Source: Marinitoga aeolica | Lineage (GTDB): Bacteria; Thermotogota; Thermotogae; Petrotogales; Petrotogaceae | DNA length: 64,000 nucleotides | NCBI RefSeq assembly: GCF_029910535.1 | Contig: NZ_CP069362.1 | Location: 124,001-188,000, forward strand | Direction: 5' to 3' | Shown here: piece after piece, positions 18,882 through 27,325 of the stretch | Position numbering within the stretch: position 1 is the stretch's first letter | Layout: every line of letters starts with the position of its first letter | The notes under the pieces: model-generated | The model's input: only the letters and a program-made list of their open reading frames with translations | Database searches by the model: none | Told to the model about the DNA's origin: nothing | Program-made: the position numbers and the translations under genes

Positions 18882-18898
18882 GCGGGGGATACCCCCGC
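18882..18898 (-). terminator. Intercistronic terminator/attenuator after the Liv binding protein
   Basis: 7-bp GC stem GCGGGGG / CCCCCGC with a 3-nt loop, followed on the minus strand by TTTATT, between the binding-protein gene and livG. Probably lets more binding protein than transporter be made, as in the sugar operon. Confidence 0.8.
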
Positions 18899-18911
18899 AA
18901 AATATCAATTA

Positions 18912-20084
18912 TTATTTATCATAATAAATCCAATTTGTCATTTGTGTCCAAACACCTTTTCTAACTCTTAGTACATACATTGATTGCTTACCTAATCTAC
19001 AAGTATTATCATTTGGATCATATGGTTTATATGTTATTTCATGAGCTAACATCCCAGACCATTTATTCATGCTTTCCAGCGCTTTCACTAAATTTTCTCT
19101 AGTTAAATCTTTACCTGCTCTTTGTAATCCTTCAACAAAAACTTCTGCTGCTATCATACCAGCAATAGCATATGCATTAGGCATTTGATTATAATATTTT
19201 TTATAAATTTGGAAAGGTTTTAAATCAGGTTTAGAAAAATCTACATTTACCCATGCCATAGCTTCTACACCTTCTGCAGCGTCTTTGGCTAAATATATAT
19301 AAGAAGCATCTGAATTAGCGTAAGTTAATACATATTTTTGTCTTTTTAATCCATATTGTTTTGCCTGTTTTACAAAATTAACTGATTGAGGTATAAATAA
19401 CATTACAGCAATTGCATCTGGTTGCTTTGCAATTAATTTAGTAATTTCTGTTGAGAAATCGTTAGCAGTTGGATTAATCGCAATAGTTTCTACAGGCTTC
19501 ATTCCATATTTATCTTTTAATGTTTCTAGTGCAGATTTTAAAAATTCTTTACCGGCATCATCATTTCTATATACTATAGCTATTTTTTTTGATCTTTTTG
19601 TTTTGACTAAATAATTCATTACAATATTACCTTCCAAAGTATAATTCGGTTGAACTGGAAATATATATTTTTTAGGTGGTATAGCTAATAATGATGATCC
19701 ACTAGCCTGATATACATATGGAACCTTTTTTTCGTTTACATAATCCATTACTGCTAAGTTTCCCGGAGTTCCTAATCCACCTACTAATGCAAAAACCTTA
19801 TCATTTTCTATCATTCTTTTTACTTCAACTGTAGTTTTTGCAGGATTAAATTGGTCATCAGCAACTATCAAATTAATTTTTCTTCCATAAACTCCACCAT
19901 TTTCATTAATGTAATTAAAATATGCATTCATGCCATTTGCAACACTTTGACCAATAACTGCAACTGGTCCAGACATAGCCTGAAATGTTCCTATCTTTAT
20001 CTCTGTATCAGTAACTCCATCTTCTGCAAAAACAAAACTCATCATTAAAACAATACTTAAAACTACTAATAATACCTTTTTCAT
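18912..20084 (-). CDS. Liv-type ABC transporter substrate-binding protein
   Basis: Periplasmic type-1 binding protein (LivJ/AmiC family), 390 residues. A signal peptide occupies about residues 1-20 (MKKVLLVVLSIVLMMSFVFA), and the mature protein opens with VTDTEIKIGTFQAMSGPVAV, the family start. It captures the cargo for the Liv-type transporter. The cargo could be a branched-chain amino acid or a short acyl compound, since the gene lies between a CoA-transferase gene and the permeases. An RBS (AAGGGGGG) precedes the ATG. Confidence 0.92.
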   Translation of the reverse strand: MKKVLLVVLSIVLMMSFVFAEDGVTDTEIKIGTFQAMSGPVAVIGQSVANGMNAYFNYINENGGVYGRKINLIVADDQFNPAKTTVEVKRMIENDKVFALVGGLGTPGNLAVMDYVNEKKVPYVYQASGSSLLAIPPKKYIFPVQPNYTLEGNIVMNYLVKTKRSKKIAIVYRNDDAGKEFLKSALETLKDKYGMKPVETIAINPTANDFSTEITKLIAKQPDAIAVMLFIPQSVNFVKQAKQYGLKRQKYVLTYANSDASYIYLAKDAAEGVEAMAWVNVDFSKPDLKPFQIYKKYYNQMPNAYAIAGMIAAEVFVEGLQRAGKDLTRENLVKALESMNKWSGMLAHEITYKPYDPNDNTCRLGKQSMYVLRVRKGVWTQMTNWIYYDK

Positions 20085-20097
20085 TCTAATACCCCCC

Positions 20098-21411
20098 TTA
20101 TAAATATCCTAATTTTTTAGCTTCTTTTTTTAATTCATCTCTAAAATCCGGATGAGAAATATTTATCATTGCTTTTACCCTTTCTCTAAAACTTTTACCC
20201 CTTAAATGTGCAACTCCATATTCAGTTACCACATAATCCAAATCTTGCCTTGGAACAGTTACATAAGAACCTTGAGGTAACATAGGTACAATAGTTGAAA
20301 TAGTACCTTTTTTAGCTGTAGATCTTAATGCTATAATACCTTTTCCATTCTTACTCATCACAGCACCTCTATGAGTATCCAATTGACCTCCTGTACCAGA
20401 ATATTGTCTAGTACCAAGTGACTCCGAACATACTTGACCGCTTAAATCTATAGTAATAGCTGTATTAATACTTACCATATTATCATTTTTAGCTATAATA
20501 TATGGATCATTGACATACCGTCCTCTCATAATCCATACTCCTGGATTGTTATTTAACCATTCATACATTCTTTTTGTCCCTAAAGCAAATGTACAAACAA
20601 ATTTACCTTTCCAAAGTGTTTTTTTCATATTAGTTATTGCTCCAGATTCAAAAAGATCTATCATCGATTCTGTAAACATTTCAGTGTGAATTCCTAAATC
20701 CTTTTTATGATTTAATAGCTTTGCAACAGCATTAGGAATACCTCCTATTCCTATTTGTAATGTTGAACCATCATCTACTAATTCTGATATATATTGTGCA
20801 ATTATTTTTTCTGTTTCAGTTGGTTCAACAATAGGTAATTCTGGTATATCCCATGAATTTTCCACAATGTAATTTGCTTGTGATATATGTACTTGAGTTT
20901 CACCATGTGTCCAGATAAATTTATCATTTACTTCTAAAATTACCATATCAGCATTTTCCAAAACATCAAGTTCATATACATTGGATATACCTAAATTAAA
21001 ATAACCAGTTTTTTCATGCATTGGTGTAACTGTTCCCCAAAATATAACTATATTACCCTCTTCTTTTTCAGCCATTAATTTGTCAGTTCCTGCCATATGC
21101 AAATTATTCGGTATAAAATCAACTGTATTTAATCCCATTTTTTGCGCTTTTCTTGTAGGAGGACTTAAAAACCAGGAATGATTGTCATATACATCTTCAT
21201 ATTCTTCATTCATAAAAAAATCATATTCCTTCATATTCAAACAAGTAACTACTTTTAGTCTTTCAAAATGTTTTTTATACTTGTGCAAATTTTCTAATAA
21301 TCCTTGTGCCTCTGCAGAAGCTAAACCAGTTATAATAGTTGCTCTTTTAGGCAAAGAAAGAATAACTTCTTCTATATTTTTTAACCTATTTTCATACATA
21401 GCTTTCCACAT
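20098..21411 (-). CDS. Acetyl-CoA hydrolase/CoA-transferase family protein (Cat2/4HbCT-like)
   Basis: 437-residue cytoplasmic CoA-transferase of the acetyl-CoA hydrolase/4-hydroxybutyrate CoA-transferase family. It has the N-terminal domain, then GIGGIPNAV and the catalytic-glutamate region HTEMFTESMID, and the C-terminal VTEYGVAHLRGKSFRERV motif with the closing ISHPDFRDELKKEA. It would activate or release a short-chain acid as its CoA ester (acetate, butyrate or acetoacetate type). It is 4 bases downstream of the FabH-like gene. The acid is not identifiable from sequence. Confidence 0.88.
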   Translation of the reverse strand: MWKAMYENRLKNIEEVILSLPKRATIITGLASAEAQGLLENLHKYKKHFERLKVVTCLNMKEYDFFMNEEYEDVYDNHSWFLSPPTRKAQKMGLNTVDFIPNNLHMAGTDKLMAEKEEGNIVIFWGTVTPMHEKTGYFNLGISNVYELDVLENADMVILEVNDKFIWTHGETQVHISQANYIVENSWDIPELPIVEPTETEKIIAQYISELVDDGSTLQIGIGGIPNAVAKLLNHKKDLGIHTEMFTESMIDLFESGAITNMKKTLWKGKFVCTFALGTKRMYEWLNNNPGVWIMRGRYVNDPYIIAKNDNMVSINTAITIDLSGQVCSESLGTRQYSGTGGQLDTHRGAVMSKNGKGIIALRSTAKKGTISTIVPMLPQGSYVTVPRQDLDYVVTEYGVAHLRGKSFRERVKAMINISHPDFRDELKKEAKKLGYL

Positions 21412-21415
21412 ATTA

Positions 21416-22429
21416 TCACCCCTTAAATTCTCCCCATTTTACAACTGCAGATGCCCAAACAAAACCTAAACCAGCACCTACCATTACTATATTGTTACCA
21501 TCTTTAATTTTTCCAGATTTCAAACCTAATTCAATTGATAATATTTGATCATTTTGTCCAATATGACCATAATTTTCCAAATAAATAGATTGTTCTTCTC
21601 TTAATCCTAATTCTTCTAAAACAGCATAATGTGCAGAACGTTTAAAGTGCAATATTGCTAAATAATCAATATTCTTTCGAGATAGTTTGGATTTTTCTAA
21701 AGATTTATCAATTACATAATAAAAATTTGGCATTGTTTTTTCTTTTAGTTTTTCTTTAAAACTTTCAACATCTCTAACAACAAAATGCAATCTATTTACA
21801 TCTTTTTCTTCCATTGGCCATTTTTTTGTTCCACCAACTTCTACTACACAATCTTCTGAAAAAGAACCATCACCTTTAAAAGCTGTACCTAGAATCACAT
21901 TTTTATTATAATTTTTTCTTAAAACCATAGCAGCCCCACCTGCGCCAATATCAAACATAAAAGAGGTTTCTTTTACATTATAATTAATTAAATCCCCGTT
22001 TCTATAACCACTTACCAATAATACAGTATTCAAATCTTCATTAGCAATCATCATTGAGCGAGCAACTTCCATACCGCTCATCATAGAACCACACATTGCT
22101 TCCATATCAAATGACCAAGCATTTACTGCACCTATTTCATTTGCTACTTTTAAACCAGCTAACCAACATGGATAATCCTTATGTTGTCCACCATTCCATA
22201 TTATTAAATCAATTTCTTCAGGATTTATATCAGCATTTTCTATTGCCTTTTCTGCTGCTTTTATACCCATATAACTTGTTGTATCATTAGGTCCTGGAAT
22301 AGGTTTCTTTAAAACACCAAACTTTTCTTTAATAACCTCAATTGGTATTTTACTTTTTTCCGATATTTCTTCTGCTGTAATATAAGTTTCTGGTATATAT
22401 GTTCCAATTCCCATTATTCCAACATTCAT
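21416..22429 (-). CDS. FabH-like beta-ketoacyl synthase III family protein
   Basis: Thiolase-fold condensing enzyme, 337 residues. The nucleophilic cysteine is C113 (MEAMCGSMM). The usual His-Asn pair is present as LHFKRSAH and as YGHIGQND in place of the NYGN type. The start VGIMGIGTYIPETYIT is typical of FabH. Between a thiolase and a CoA-transferase gene it more likely condenses or cleaves acyl-CoA than serves general fatty-acid synthesis, which is normally clustered with plsX and fabD. Substrate unknown. Confidence 0.85.
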   Translation of the reverse strand: MNVGIMGIGTYIPETYITAEEISEKSKIPIEVIKEKFGVLKKPIPGPNDTTSYMGIKAAEKAIENADINPEEIDLIIWNGGQHKDYPCWLAGLKVANEIGAVNAWSFDMEAMCGSMMSGMEVARSMMIANEDLNTVLLVSGYRNGDLINYNVKETSFMFDIGAGGAAMVLRKNYNKNVILGTAFKGDGSFSEDCVVEVGGTKKWPMEEKDVNRLHFVVRDVESFKEKLKEKTMPNFYYVIDKSLEKSKLSRKNIDYLAILHFKRSAHYAVLEELGLREEQSIYLENYGHIGQNDQILSIELGLKSGKIKDGNNIVMVGAGLGFVWASAVVKWGEFKG

Positions 22430-22450
22430 TATTTCACCTTCTATTTATTA

Positions 22451-23656
22451 TCACAAATTTTTAATAACAATAGCAGTACCCATACCTCCACCAATACATA
22501 ATGATGCTAATCCATATTCTAAATTTCTCTTTTTCATTTCATATAATAACGTTACTGTTATTCTGTTTCCTGATGCTCCTATTGGATGTCCTAATGCTAT
22601 TGCTCCTCCATTTACATTTGTCCTTTCCATAAACCATTCTTTTGTTACTCCATATTTTTCACTGAGTTCTTTTATTACTGCTATTGATTGTGCTGCAAAT
22701 GCTTCGTTTAATTCTAATAGTTCCATTTGTTCTAATTTTATTCCTTTTTTTTCTATTAAGTTTGTTATCGCTGCTACTGGTCCTATTCCCATTATACTTG
22801 GATCTACTCCTCCTTGTTCATATGCTATTATTTCTGCTAATGGTTTTAGTCCATATTTTTTTACTGCACTTTCTGATGCAAGTATCATCGCACTTGCTCC
22901 ATCGTTTATCCCTGATGAGTTCCCTGCTGTTACTGTCCCATCTTTTTTGAATGCTGGTCTGAGTTTCGCTAATGTTTCTTTTGTTGTTCCAAATCTGGGA
23001 TATTCGTCTGTGTCAAATATTTTTGTTTCTTTTCTTGTTTTTATTTCTATTGGTACTATTTCGTCTTTGAATTTCCCTTCTTTTATCGCTTTTTCTGCTC
23101 TTTGCTGACTGATTGCTGCAAATTCATCTTGTTCTTCTCTTGTTAATCCATATTTTTCTACTAAGTTTTCTGCTGTTATTCCCATGTGATATTGATTGAA
23201 TACGTCTGTTAATCCATCATATACCATGTGATCTATCATTTCTATATTTCCAAATTTTAGTCCAAATCTTGCTTTTGCTGGTAGTAACATCGGTGCGTTT
23301 GACATGCTTTCCATTCCTGCTGCTACTACTATTTCTGCATTTCCTAATTTTATTTCATTTGCTGCTAACATTATTGCTTTCATTCCACTTCCACATACCA
23401 TATGTACTGTGTATGCTGGTTTTTCTACTGGTATTCCTGCATATATCGCTGCTTGTCTTGCTGGTCCCATTCCTTGTCCTGCCATTAATACGTTTCCTGC
23501 TACTGTGTGATCTACTTGTTCTGGCGCTACTCCTGCTTGTTCTAATGCCGCTTTTATTGCTTCTGCTCCTAATTCTGCTGCTTTTTTATCTTTTAATGTC
23601 CCTCCAAAACTTCCTATTGCTGTCCTTTTTGCTCCTACTATATATACTTTTTCCAT
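22451..23656 (-). CDS. Acetyl-CoA acetyltransferase (thiolase)
   Basis: Thiolase interconverting two acetyl-CoA and acetoacetyl-CoA, 401 residues. C88 (HMVCGSG) is the acylated cysteine; the second pair is H in ALGHPIGASGNR and C in LASLCIGGGMGTA. The ATG at 23656 has AAAGGGGG upstream, and the longer frame to 23743 is not needed. Codons are almost all A-ending (GCA, GTA, ATA, GGA) up to about position 22500. The last ~15 codons return to the T-ending style of the neighbours. This suggests transfer plus recombination. Confidence 0.94.
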   Translation of the reverse strand: MEKVYIVGAKRTAIGSFGGTLKDKKAAELGAEAIKAALEQAGVAPEQVDHTVAGNVLMAGQGMGPARQAAIYAGIPVEKPAYTVHMVCGSGMKAIMLAANEIKLGNAEIVVAAGMESMSNAPMLLPAKARFGLKFGNIEMIDHMVYDGLTDVFNQYHMGITAENLVEKYGLTREEQDEFAAISQQRAEKAIKEGKFKDEIVPIEIKTRKETKIFDTDEYPRFGTTKETLAKLRPAFKKDGTVTAGNSSGINDGASAMILASESAVKKYGLKPLAEIIAYEQGGVDPSIMGIGPVAAITNLIEKKGIKLEQMELLELNEAFAAQSIAVIKELSEKYGVTKEWFMERTNVNGGAIALGHPIGASGNRITVTLLYEMKKRNLEYGLASLCIGGGMGTAIVIKNL

Positions 23657-23785
23657 TTCTTTTCCCCCTTTGTTCCTTCTCTTATTTTTTTTCATACGTA
23701 ATGCCCAAGATCTGATAGTTCTCGATATATTATTGGAATTCAAAAATAAAACGAATGAAAACTCGAAGGTTGTTTGATCTTCATA

Positions 23786-23983
23786 AAAGAAAATTTATAA
23801 AAATAATGTGATGAACCATTGAAAATTCCCGAGAAAATTCGAATGGAGCAGGTCAATTTTGCATGGATGCAAAATTGAGTGAAGCCGAACACGGATGTGA
23901 GTCTGACACGACCTGCTAAAATGAGAATTTTCGAGGACTCAGAATTTTCACCTGGTGAAGAGCATTATTTTATAATTTTCTTT
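23786..23983 (-). repeat. Fold-back repeat copy A (diverged subtype, inside acyl-CoA cluster)
   Basis: About 198 bp between the FabG-like and thiolase genes. It shares with copies B-D the core hairpin CAATTTTGCAT CC ATGCAAAATTG and the TTCGG...TTC element, but has its own matched ends (AAAGAAAATTTATAAAAATAA / CATTATTTTATAATTTTCTTT) and its own P4 stem GCAGGTC / GACCTGC. Orientation relative to the upstream gene (FabG-like) is the same as in the other copies. No flanking terminator duplication is seen. It fills most of the 347-base gap. Confidence 0.8.
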
Positions 23984-24003
23984 ACTTTTTTGGACATCCA
24001 TTT

Positions 24004-24741
24004 TTATAGTACTAATCCACCATCTACACTTATTACTTGTCCTGTTATGAAACTACTTTCATCACTTGCGAGGAATAATGCTGTGTTTGCTATTTCTTTT
24101 GCTTCTCCCATTCTTTGTAATACTGTTTTGCTTTTTACTAATTCTATTACTTTTTCTGGTAAATCTTTTGTCATTGGTGTTTTTATGAATCCTGGTGCTA
24201 TTGCATTTACTCTTACTTGTGCTCCTTTTCTTGCAAATTCTTTCGCCCATGTTTTTGTCATTGCTATCACTCCACCTTTTGTTGCTGCATAATTTGTTTG
24301 TCCTATGTTTCCATATATCCCTACTACTGATGATATGTTTATTATTGATCCTTTTCCTGCTTTCATCATTTCTGGTCCAAATTGTTGGGTCATGTTAAAT
24401 ACTCCTTTTAAATTTACATCTATTACCATGTCCCAATCTTCTTCTGTCATTTTTTGTATTAATGCATCTCTTGTTATCCCTGCATTATTTACTAATACAT
24501 CTACTTTTCCTTCTTCTGCTATTACTTTTTCTTTAAATTCTGCTATTGCTTTTCTATCTGTTACACTTAATTTATATCCTTTTACATTTTCATATTTGCT
24601 TTCTAATTCTTTTAATCCTTCTTCGTTTAAATCACATGCATATACTACTTTTGCTCCTTCTTCTGCAAATCTTTCTACCATCGCTCTTCCTAATCCCCTT
24701 GCTCCTCCTGTTACTATACATACTTTCCCTTCCATTCTCAT
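24004..24741 (-). CDS. fabG: 3-oxoacyl-ACP/acetoacetyl-CoA reductase (FabG-like SDR)
   Basis: Short-chain dehydrogenase reducing a beta-ketoacyl thioester with NAD(P)H, about 245 residues. The cofactor loop TGGARGLG is at 11-18, NNAG at 85-88, and the catalytic residues are S138, Y151 and K155 (YAATK). NAGITRDALIQKM is typical of FabG. With the thiolase, it could make 3-hydroxybutyryl-CoA from acetyl-CoA. AGGAGG lies 9 bases before the ATG at 24741; an ATG at 24735 is possible. Codon use is A-ending throughout, as in the thiolase. Confidence 0.9.
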   Translation of the reverse strand: MRMEGKVCIVTGGARGLGRAMVERFAEEGAKVVYACDLNEEGLKELESKYENVKGYKLSVTDRKAIAEFKEKVIAEEGKVDVLVNNAGITRDALIQKMTEEDWDMVIDVNLKGVFNMTQQFGPEMMKAGKGSIINISSVVGIYGNIGQTNYAATKGGVIAMTKTWAKEFARKGAQVRVNAIAPGFIKTPMTKDLPEKVIELVKSKTVLQRMGEAKEIANTALFLASDESSFITGQVISVDGGLVL

Positions 24742-24766
24742 TCCTCTTTCCCTCCTGTTTCTAATA

Positions 24767-24807
24767 TATGAATCATTTCTCATTATTTATGAATCACTTC
24801 TCATTTT
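24767..24807 (-). repeat. Two 20-bp direct repeats upstream of the acyl-CoA cluster
   Basis: TATGAATCATTTCTCATTAT (24767-24786) and TATGAATCACTTCTCATTTT (24788-24807) repeat with a 21-bp period, two helical turns, in the leader of the first gene of the cluster. Each unit has outer ATGA/TCAT symmetry. Candidate operators for the tandem TetR protein; inference. Confidence 0.55.
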
Positions 24808-24972
24808 AACTCTTTTTACATTTAAATAAAAATACATTAACAGTGAATTATCTTATATTTTAGTTGATTATTTTAATTTAAAGATAATTATTGCTTATTT
24901 ATTTAATATTTCTTTTTTTGATTTTTTATATTTTATGTTATAATTAAATAAAAATATTGAGGGGTGATTCAT
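24808..24972 (+). promoter_or_regulatory. Divergent intergenic region with -10 box for the hydrolase gene
   Basis: Very AT-rich 165 bases separating divergent transcripts. On plus, TATAAT (24939-24944) lies 28 bases before the start; -35 could be TTTTTG (24915-24920) or TTGATT (24918-24923), neither with ideal spacing. No clear minus-strand promoter was recognised. Confidence 0.5.
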
Positions 24973-25755
24973 GTGTTTTTTGAAGAATTGGGTATATATT
25001 ATGAAGTTTATGGAGAAGGCGATCCATTAATATTATTAAATGGAATAATGATGAGTACTGTAAGCTGGTCAGAACATATAAGATTTTTAAGCAAATATTT
25101 TAAAGTAATAGTTTATGACATGAGAGATCAAGGAAGATCGGAAAAATTAAATGGAGGATATAATATATCAATTCATTCGGAAGATTTAAAAAAATTAATA
25201 GATTATTTAGGTTTTAAAAAAGTAAATTTACTTGGATTATCCTATGGGGGTCAGGTTGCGGAGATTTTTGCTTCTAAATATCCTGAATACATTGATAAAT
25301 TAATATTATCAAATACTACTTATAAGGTGGATAATTTTTTGACTTCTATTGGAGAAGCTTGGAAAGTTGCTGCGAAAAGTTATAATGGTGAAGTATTTTT
25401 TGACCTTGCTTTACCTTTTATTTATTCAAAAACTTTTTACAATAATAATTTTGAATGGCTACAAAATAGAAGAAAAATATTTAAAGAATTGCTAACAAAA
25501 GAATGGTTTGATAGTTTTATTAGATTAGCATCATCAAATACTACTTTTGATGTTTCTGATGATTTAGAAAAAATTAAATGTGAAACATTATTAATAGCTG
25601 CAGATGAAGATATAATTACTCCAATTTCTGACATGATATATATTAATAACAAAATTAAAAATTCAGAACTTATAATAATAAAAAATGCTGGCCATGCAGC
25701 ATTTTTAGAAAAATTAAATACATATTGTAATTTAATTAAAGGTTTTTTGATATAA
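24973..25755 (+). CDS. Alpha/beta hydrolase
   Basis: 260-residue cytoplasmic alpha/beta-hydrolase-fold protein. It has the strand-turn LILLNGIMMSTVSWSEH (oxyanion region), the nucleophile elbow GLSYGG, an acid region ADEDIITP, and the catalytic histidine in NAGHAAFLEK. It resembles the hydrolase half of the LivM fusion in size and fold but is a different sequence. The GTG at 24973 has GAGGGG 8 bases upstream, so the GTG at 24964 is disfavoured. Divergent from the acyl-CoA cluster; esterase or thioesterase activity is possible, substrate unknown. Confidence 0.85.
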   Translation: MFFEELGIYYEVYGEGDPLILLNGIMMSTVSWSEHIRFLSKYFKVIVYDMRDQGRSEKLNGGYNISIHSEDLKKLIDYLGFKKVNLLGLSYGGQVAEIFASKYPEYIDKLILSNTTYKVDNFLTSIGEAWKVAAKSYNGEVFFDLALPFIYSKTFYNNNFEWLQNRRKIFKELLTKEWFDSFIRLASSNTTFDVSDDLEKIKCETLLIAADEDIITPISDMIYINNKIKNSELIIIKNAGHAAFLEKLNTYCNLIKGFLI

Positions 25756-25771
25756 ATATATAATTAATAAT

Positions 25772-26344
25772 TTAAAAAATAAGAGTGATCAATACTGGAA
25801 TTAAAATTGAAAGGATAACTCCTTGACCAAAGCTTATGAGTATTTTTTCTTTTTTTACACTTTTAGATACAACTCCAAGTAACGTATCCATAGCTGGAGC
25901 ACCAGCTATTCCAATAGCACCATGCTCAGAAAATTTTGCGTATAATGGAATTAAAAGTATTCCCATTATTTCTCTAAATACATTTGATAAGAAAGCTACC
26001 GCTCCAAGAAAAGGTGAATACATTGAACTTATCATTACACCAGATAGAGAATACCATCCCATTCCTGCTGCGGCTCCAAGGGCCTCTTTAAAATCCAATT
26101 GTGTAAAAAATGAAACAAATCCTCCAAAAACAAGACTTCCTATTATTACCAAAAATGTTTGAACAAAAATAACTTTTAAACTACTTTTTATTTTTAATAA
26201 AATTTTTTCTTCAGAACCAATATCAACACCAACAGAAAATACAAGAATCATAAGTAAAATAGTAATTAAATTTTCCGGAATGGGGATATTAATAAAATAC
26301 CCCAGAAAAATTCCTAAAGCTACTGATGAAATTAATAATATCAT
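25772..26344 (-). CDS. LysO-type exporter, C-terminal half (split gene)
   Basis: 190-residue membrane protein corresponding to the larger C-terminal part of LysO/YbjE (DUF340), the E. coli lysine exporter. Conserved features include FSVGVDIGS, ALGAAAGMGWYSLSG and AGAPAMDTLLGVV. About five hydrophobic helices. The start ATGA overlaps the stop of the gene for the N-terminal part, so the two are translated together and presumably assemble. Other bacteria encode both parts in one chain of about 300 residues. Confidence 0.85.
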   Translation of the reverse strand: MILLISSVALGIFLGYFINIPIPENLITILLMILVFSVGVDIGSEEKILLKIKSSLKVIFVQTFLVIIGSLVFGGFVSFFTQLDFKEALGAAAGMGWYSLSGVMISSMYSPFLGAVAFLSNVFREIMGILLIPLYAKFSEHGAIGIAGAPAMDTLLGVVSKSVKKEKILISFGQGVILSILIPVLITLIF

Positions 26345-26616
26345 TTTTTATCACCTTTATTCAAAAATATTTTTTCATATATTGTAGGTAATAAGGCGCT
26401 ACCAATTATAGCAAATAAAGCTATTAAAAAAGATAAATAACCTATTTCAGATAATTGTTTTATTAAATTTTTATCAGATCCCAATTCAAAACCCATAAAA
26501 AACAGTAATAAAACAGTTGATATAGTTATAACATTCCATTTTTTTAAAAATTTTAATTTACCCTTCATACCTAAGAGAAAACCAATTAAAAATGCAATTA
26601 ATATCAAGTAAAGCAT
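26341..26616 (-). CDS. LysO-type exporter, N-terminal half (split gene)
   Basis: 91-residue membrane protein with three hydrophobic segments, matching the N-terminal module of LysO (LIGFLLGMKGKL, then LLLFFMGFELGSD). ATG at 26616 is preferred to the upstream frame at 26649 because GAGGTGAT sits 5 bases before it. It overlaps the partner gene by 4 bases. Amino-acid export is known for the intact family; here it is inferred. Confidence 0.82.
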   Translation of the reverse strand: MLYLILIAFLIGFLLGMKGKLKFLKKWNVITISTVLLLFFMGFELGSDKNLIKQLSEIGYLSFLIALFAIIGSALLPTIYEKIFLNKGDKK

Positions 26617-26640
26617 TAAAATCACCTCATTACAAAAAAT

Positions 26641-26658
26641 GGGCAACACTAGTTGCCT
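26641..26658 (-). terminator. Terminator upstream of the split LysO genes
   Basis: Minus-strand stem GGCAAC / GTTGCC with loop TAGT and T run (TTTTTT), after the 26700 gene and before the LysO pair. Confidence 0.75.
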
Positions 26659-26699
26659 ATTTAAATTTCATCATATAAATTAATAAAATTTTAATTTCA

Positions 26700-27323
26700 T
26701 CAATGTGCATTTTTATAATATAAATCAATTATTAATTTCACTTCGCCTGACCCTTTATCAAGCATTTTAGCTATTTCATTTACACTCATTCCTTTATTGT
26801 AATAATCAATTATTTTTTCTTTTAAAATTTGCTCTGGACTTTTTTGAACCCCATGTTTTTCCTCACTTGATTTTTCATTTTTAAACGTATTTTGAAGATT
26901 GTAATATTCGTTTGTTACTATCTTTTTCTCTTCTCTTTTTATTTCTGGAACTTCGATATTTCCAGAATCAACACTGGAAAAATGAGATTTTTCTTTCTTT
27001 ACTCTTTCAAATGTTTTAATTCTTTTTAATTCATCATTCTTTTTTTCCAAATCTGTTAACATAGAAAATGATTTCATATAAGCTTCATCTGCGTCTTTTA
27101 TTAATTGATCTAAAATTTCAATTTTATTATCTAATGCTCTTAACCTTGAAGATGTAATTTTTTGAAATCTTGCTAATAAAGTATTTGATTGATCCTCAAT
27201 TGAGGAATCAATAGATATAGAAAAATTATTAAATTTTCTCCATAATGATATTAACAAAGATAAATTAATCAAAGATACAATTGATAATAGTATTAACCAT
27301 ATAAAAATAATGAATGTTACCAT
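26700..27323 (-). CDS. Membrane-anchored coiled-coil protein with C-terminal HTH-like segment
   Basis: 207 residues. One N-terminal membrane helix (about 3-29) is followed by a long charged coiled coil (about 35-115), a linker, and a C-terminal segment IIDYYNKGMSVNEIAKMLDKGSGEVKL with helix-turn-helix character. This layout resembles the DUF6115/DUF2802 family found in Thermotogota and Firmicutes, for which no firm function is known. It starts 2 bases after the stop of the 27326 gene (same operon). No enzyme motif. Confidence 0.65.
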   Translation of the reverse strand: MVTFIIFIWLILLSIVSLINLSLLISLWRKFNNFSISIDSSIEDQSNTLLARFQKITSSRLRALDNKIEILDQLIKDADEAYMKSFSMLTDLEKKNDELKRIKTFERVKKEKSHFSSVDSGNIEVPEIKREEKKIVTNEYYNLQNTFKNEKSSEEKHGVQKSPEQILKEKIIDYYNKGMSVNEIAKMLDKGSGEVKLIIDLYYKNAH

Positions 27324-27325
27324 TT

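Noticed and set aside
23269-23715. Long leucine-rich plus-strand open frame opposite the thiolase gene, with similar ones at 22684, 24195, 24305 and 24546
   Set aside because: Antisense shadows produced by the A-ending codon bias of the thiolase and FabG-like genes; low-complexity Leu/Ile composition, no RBS.
23744-24003. Terminator duplication around repeat copy A
   Set aside because: Searched both flanks by eye; no matching hairpins like those at copies B-D were found. Copy A is kept as a repeat but not as support for the duplication claim.
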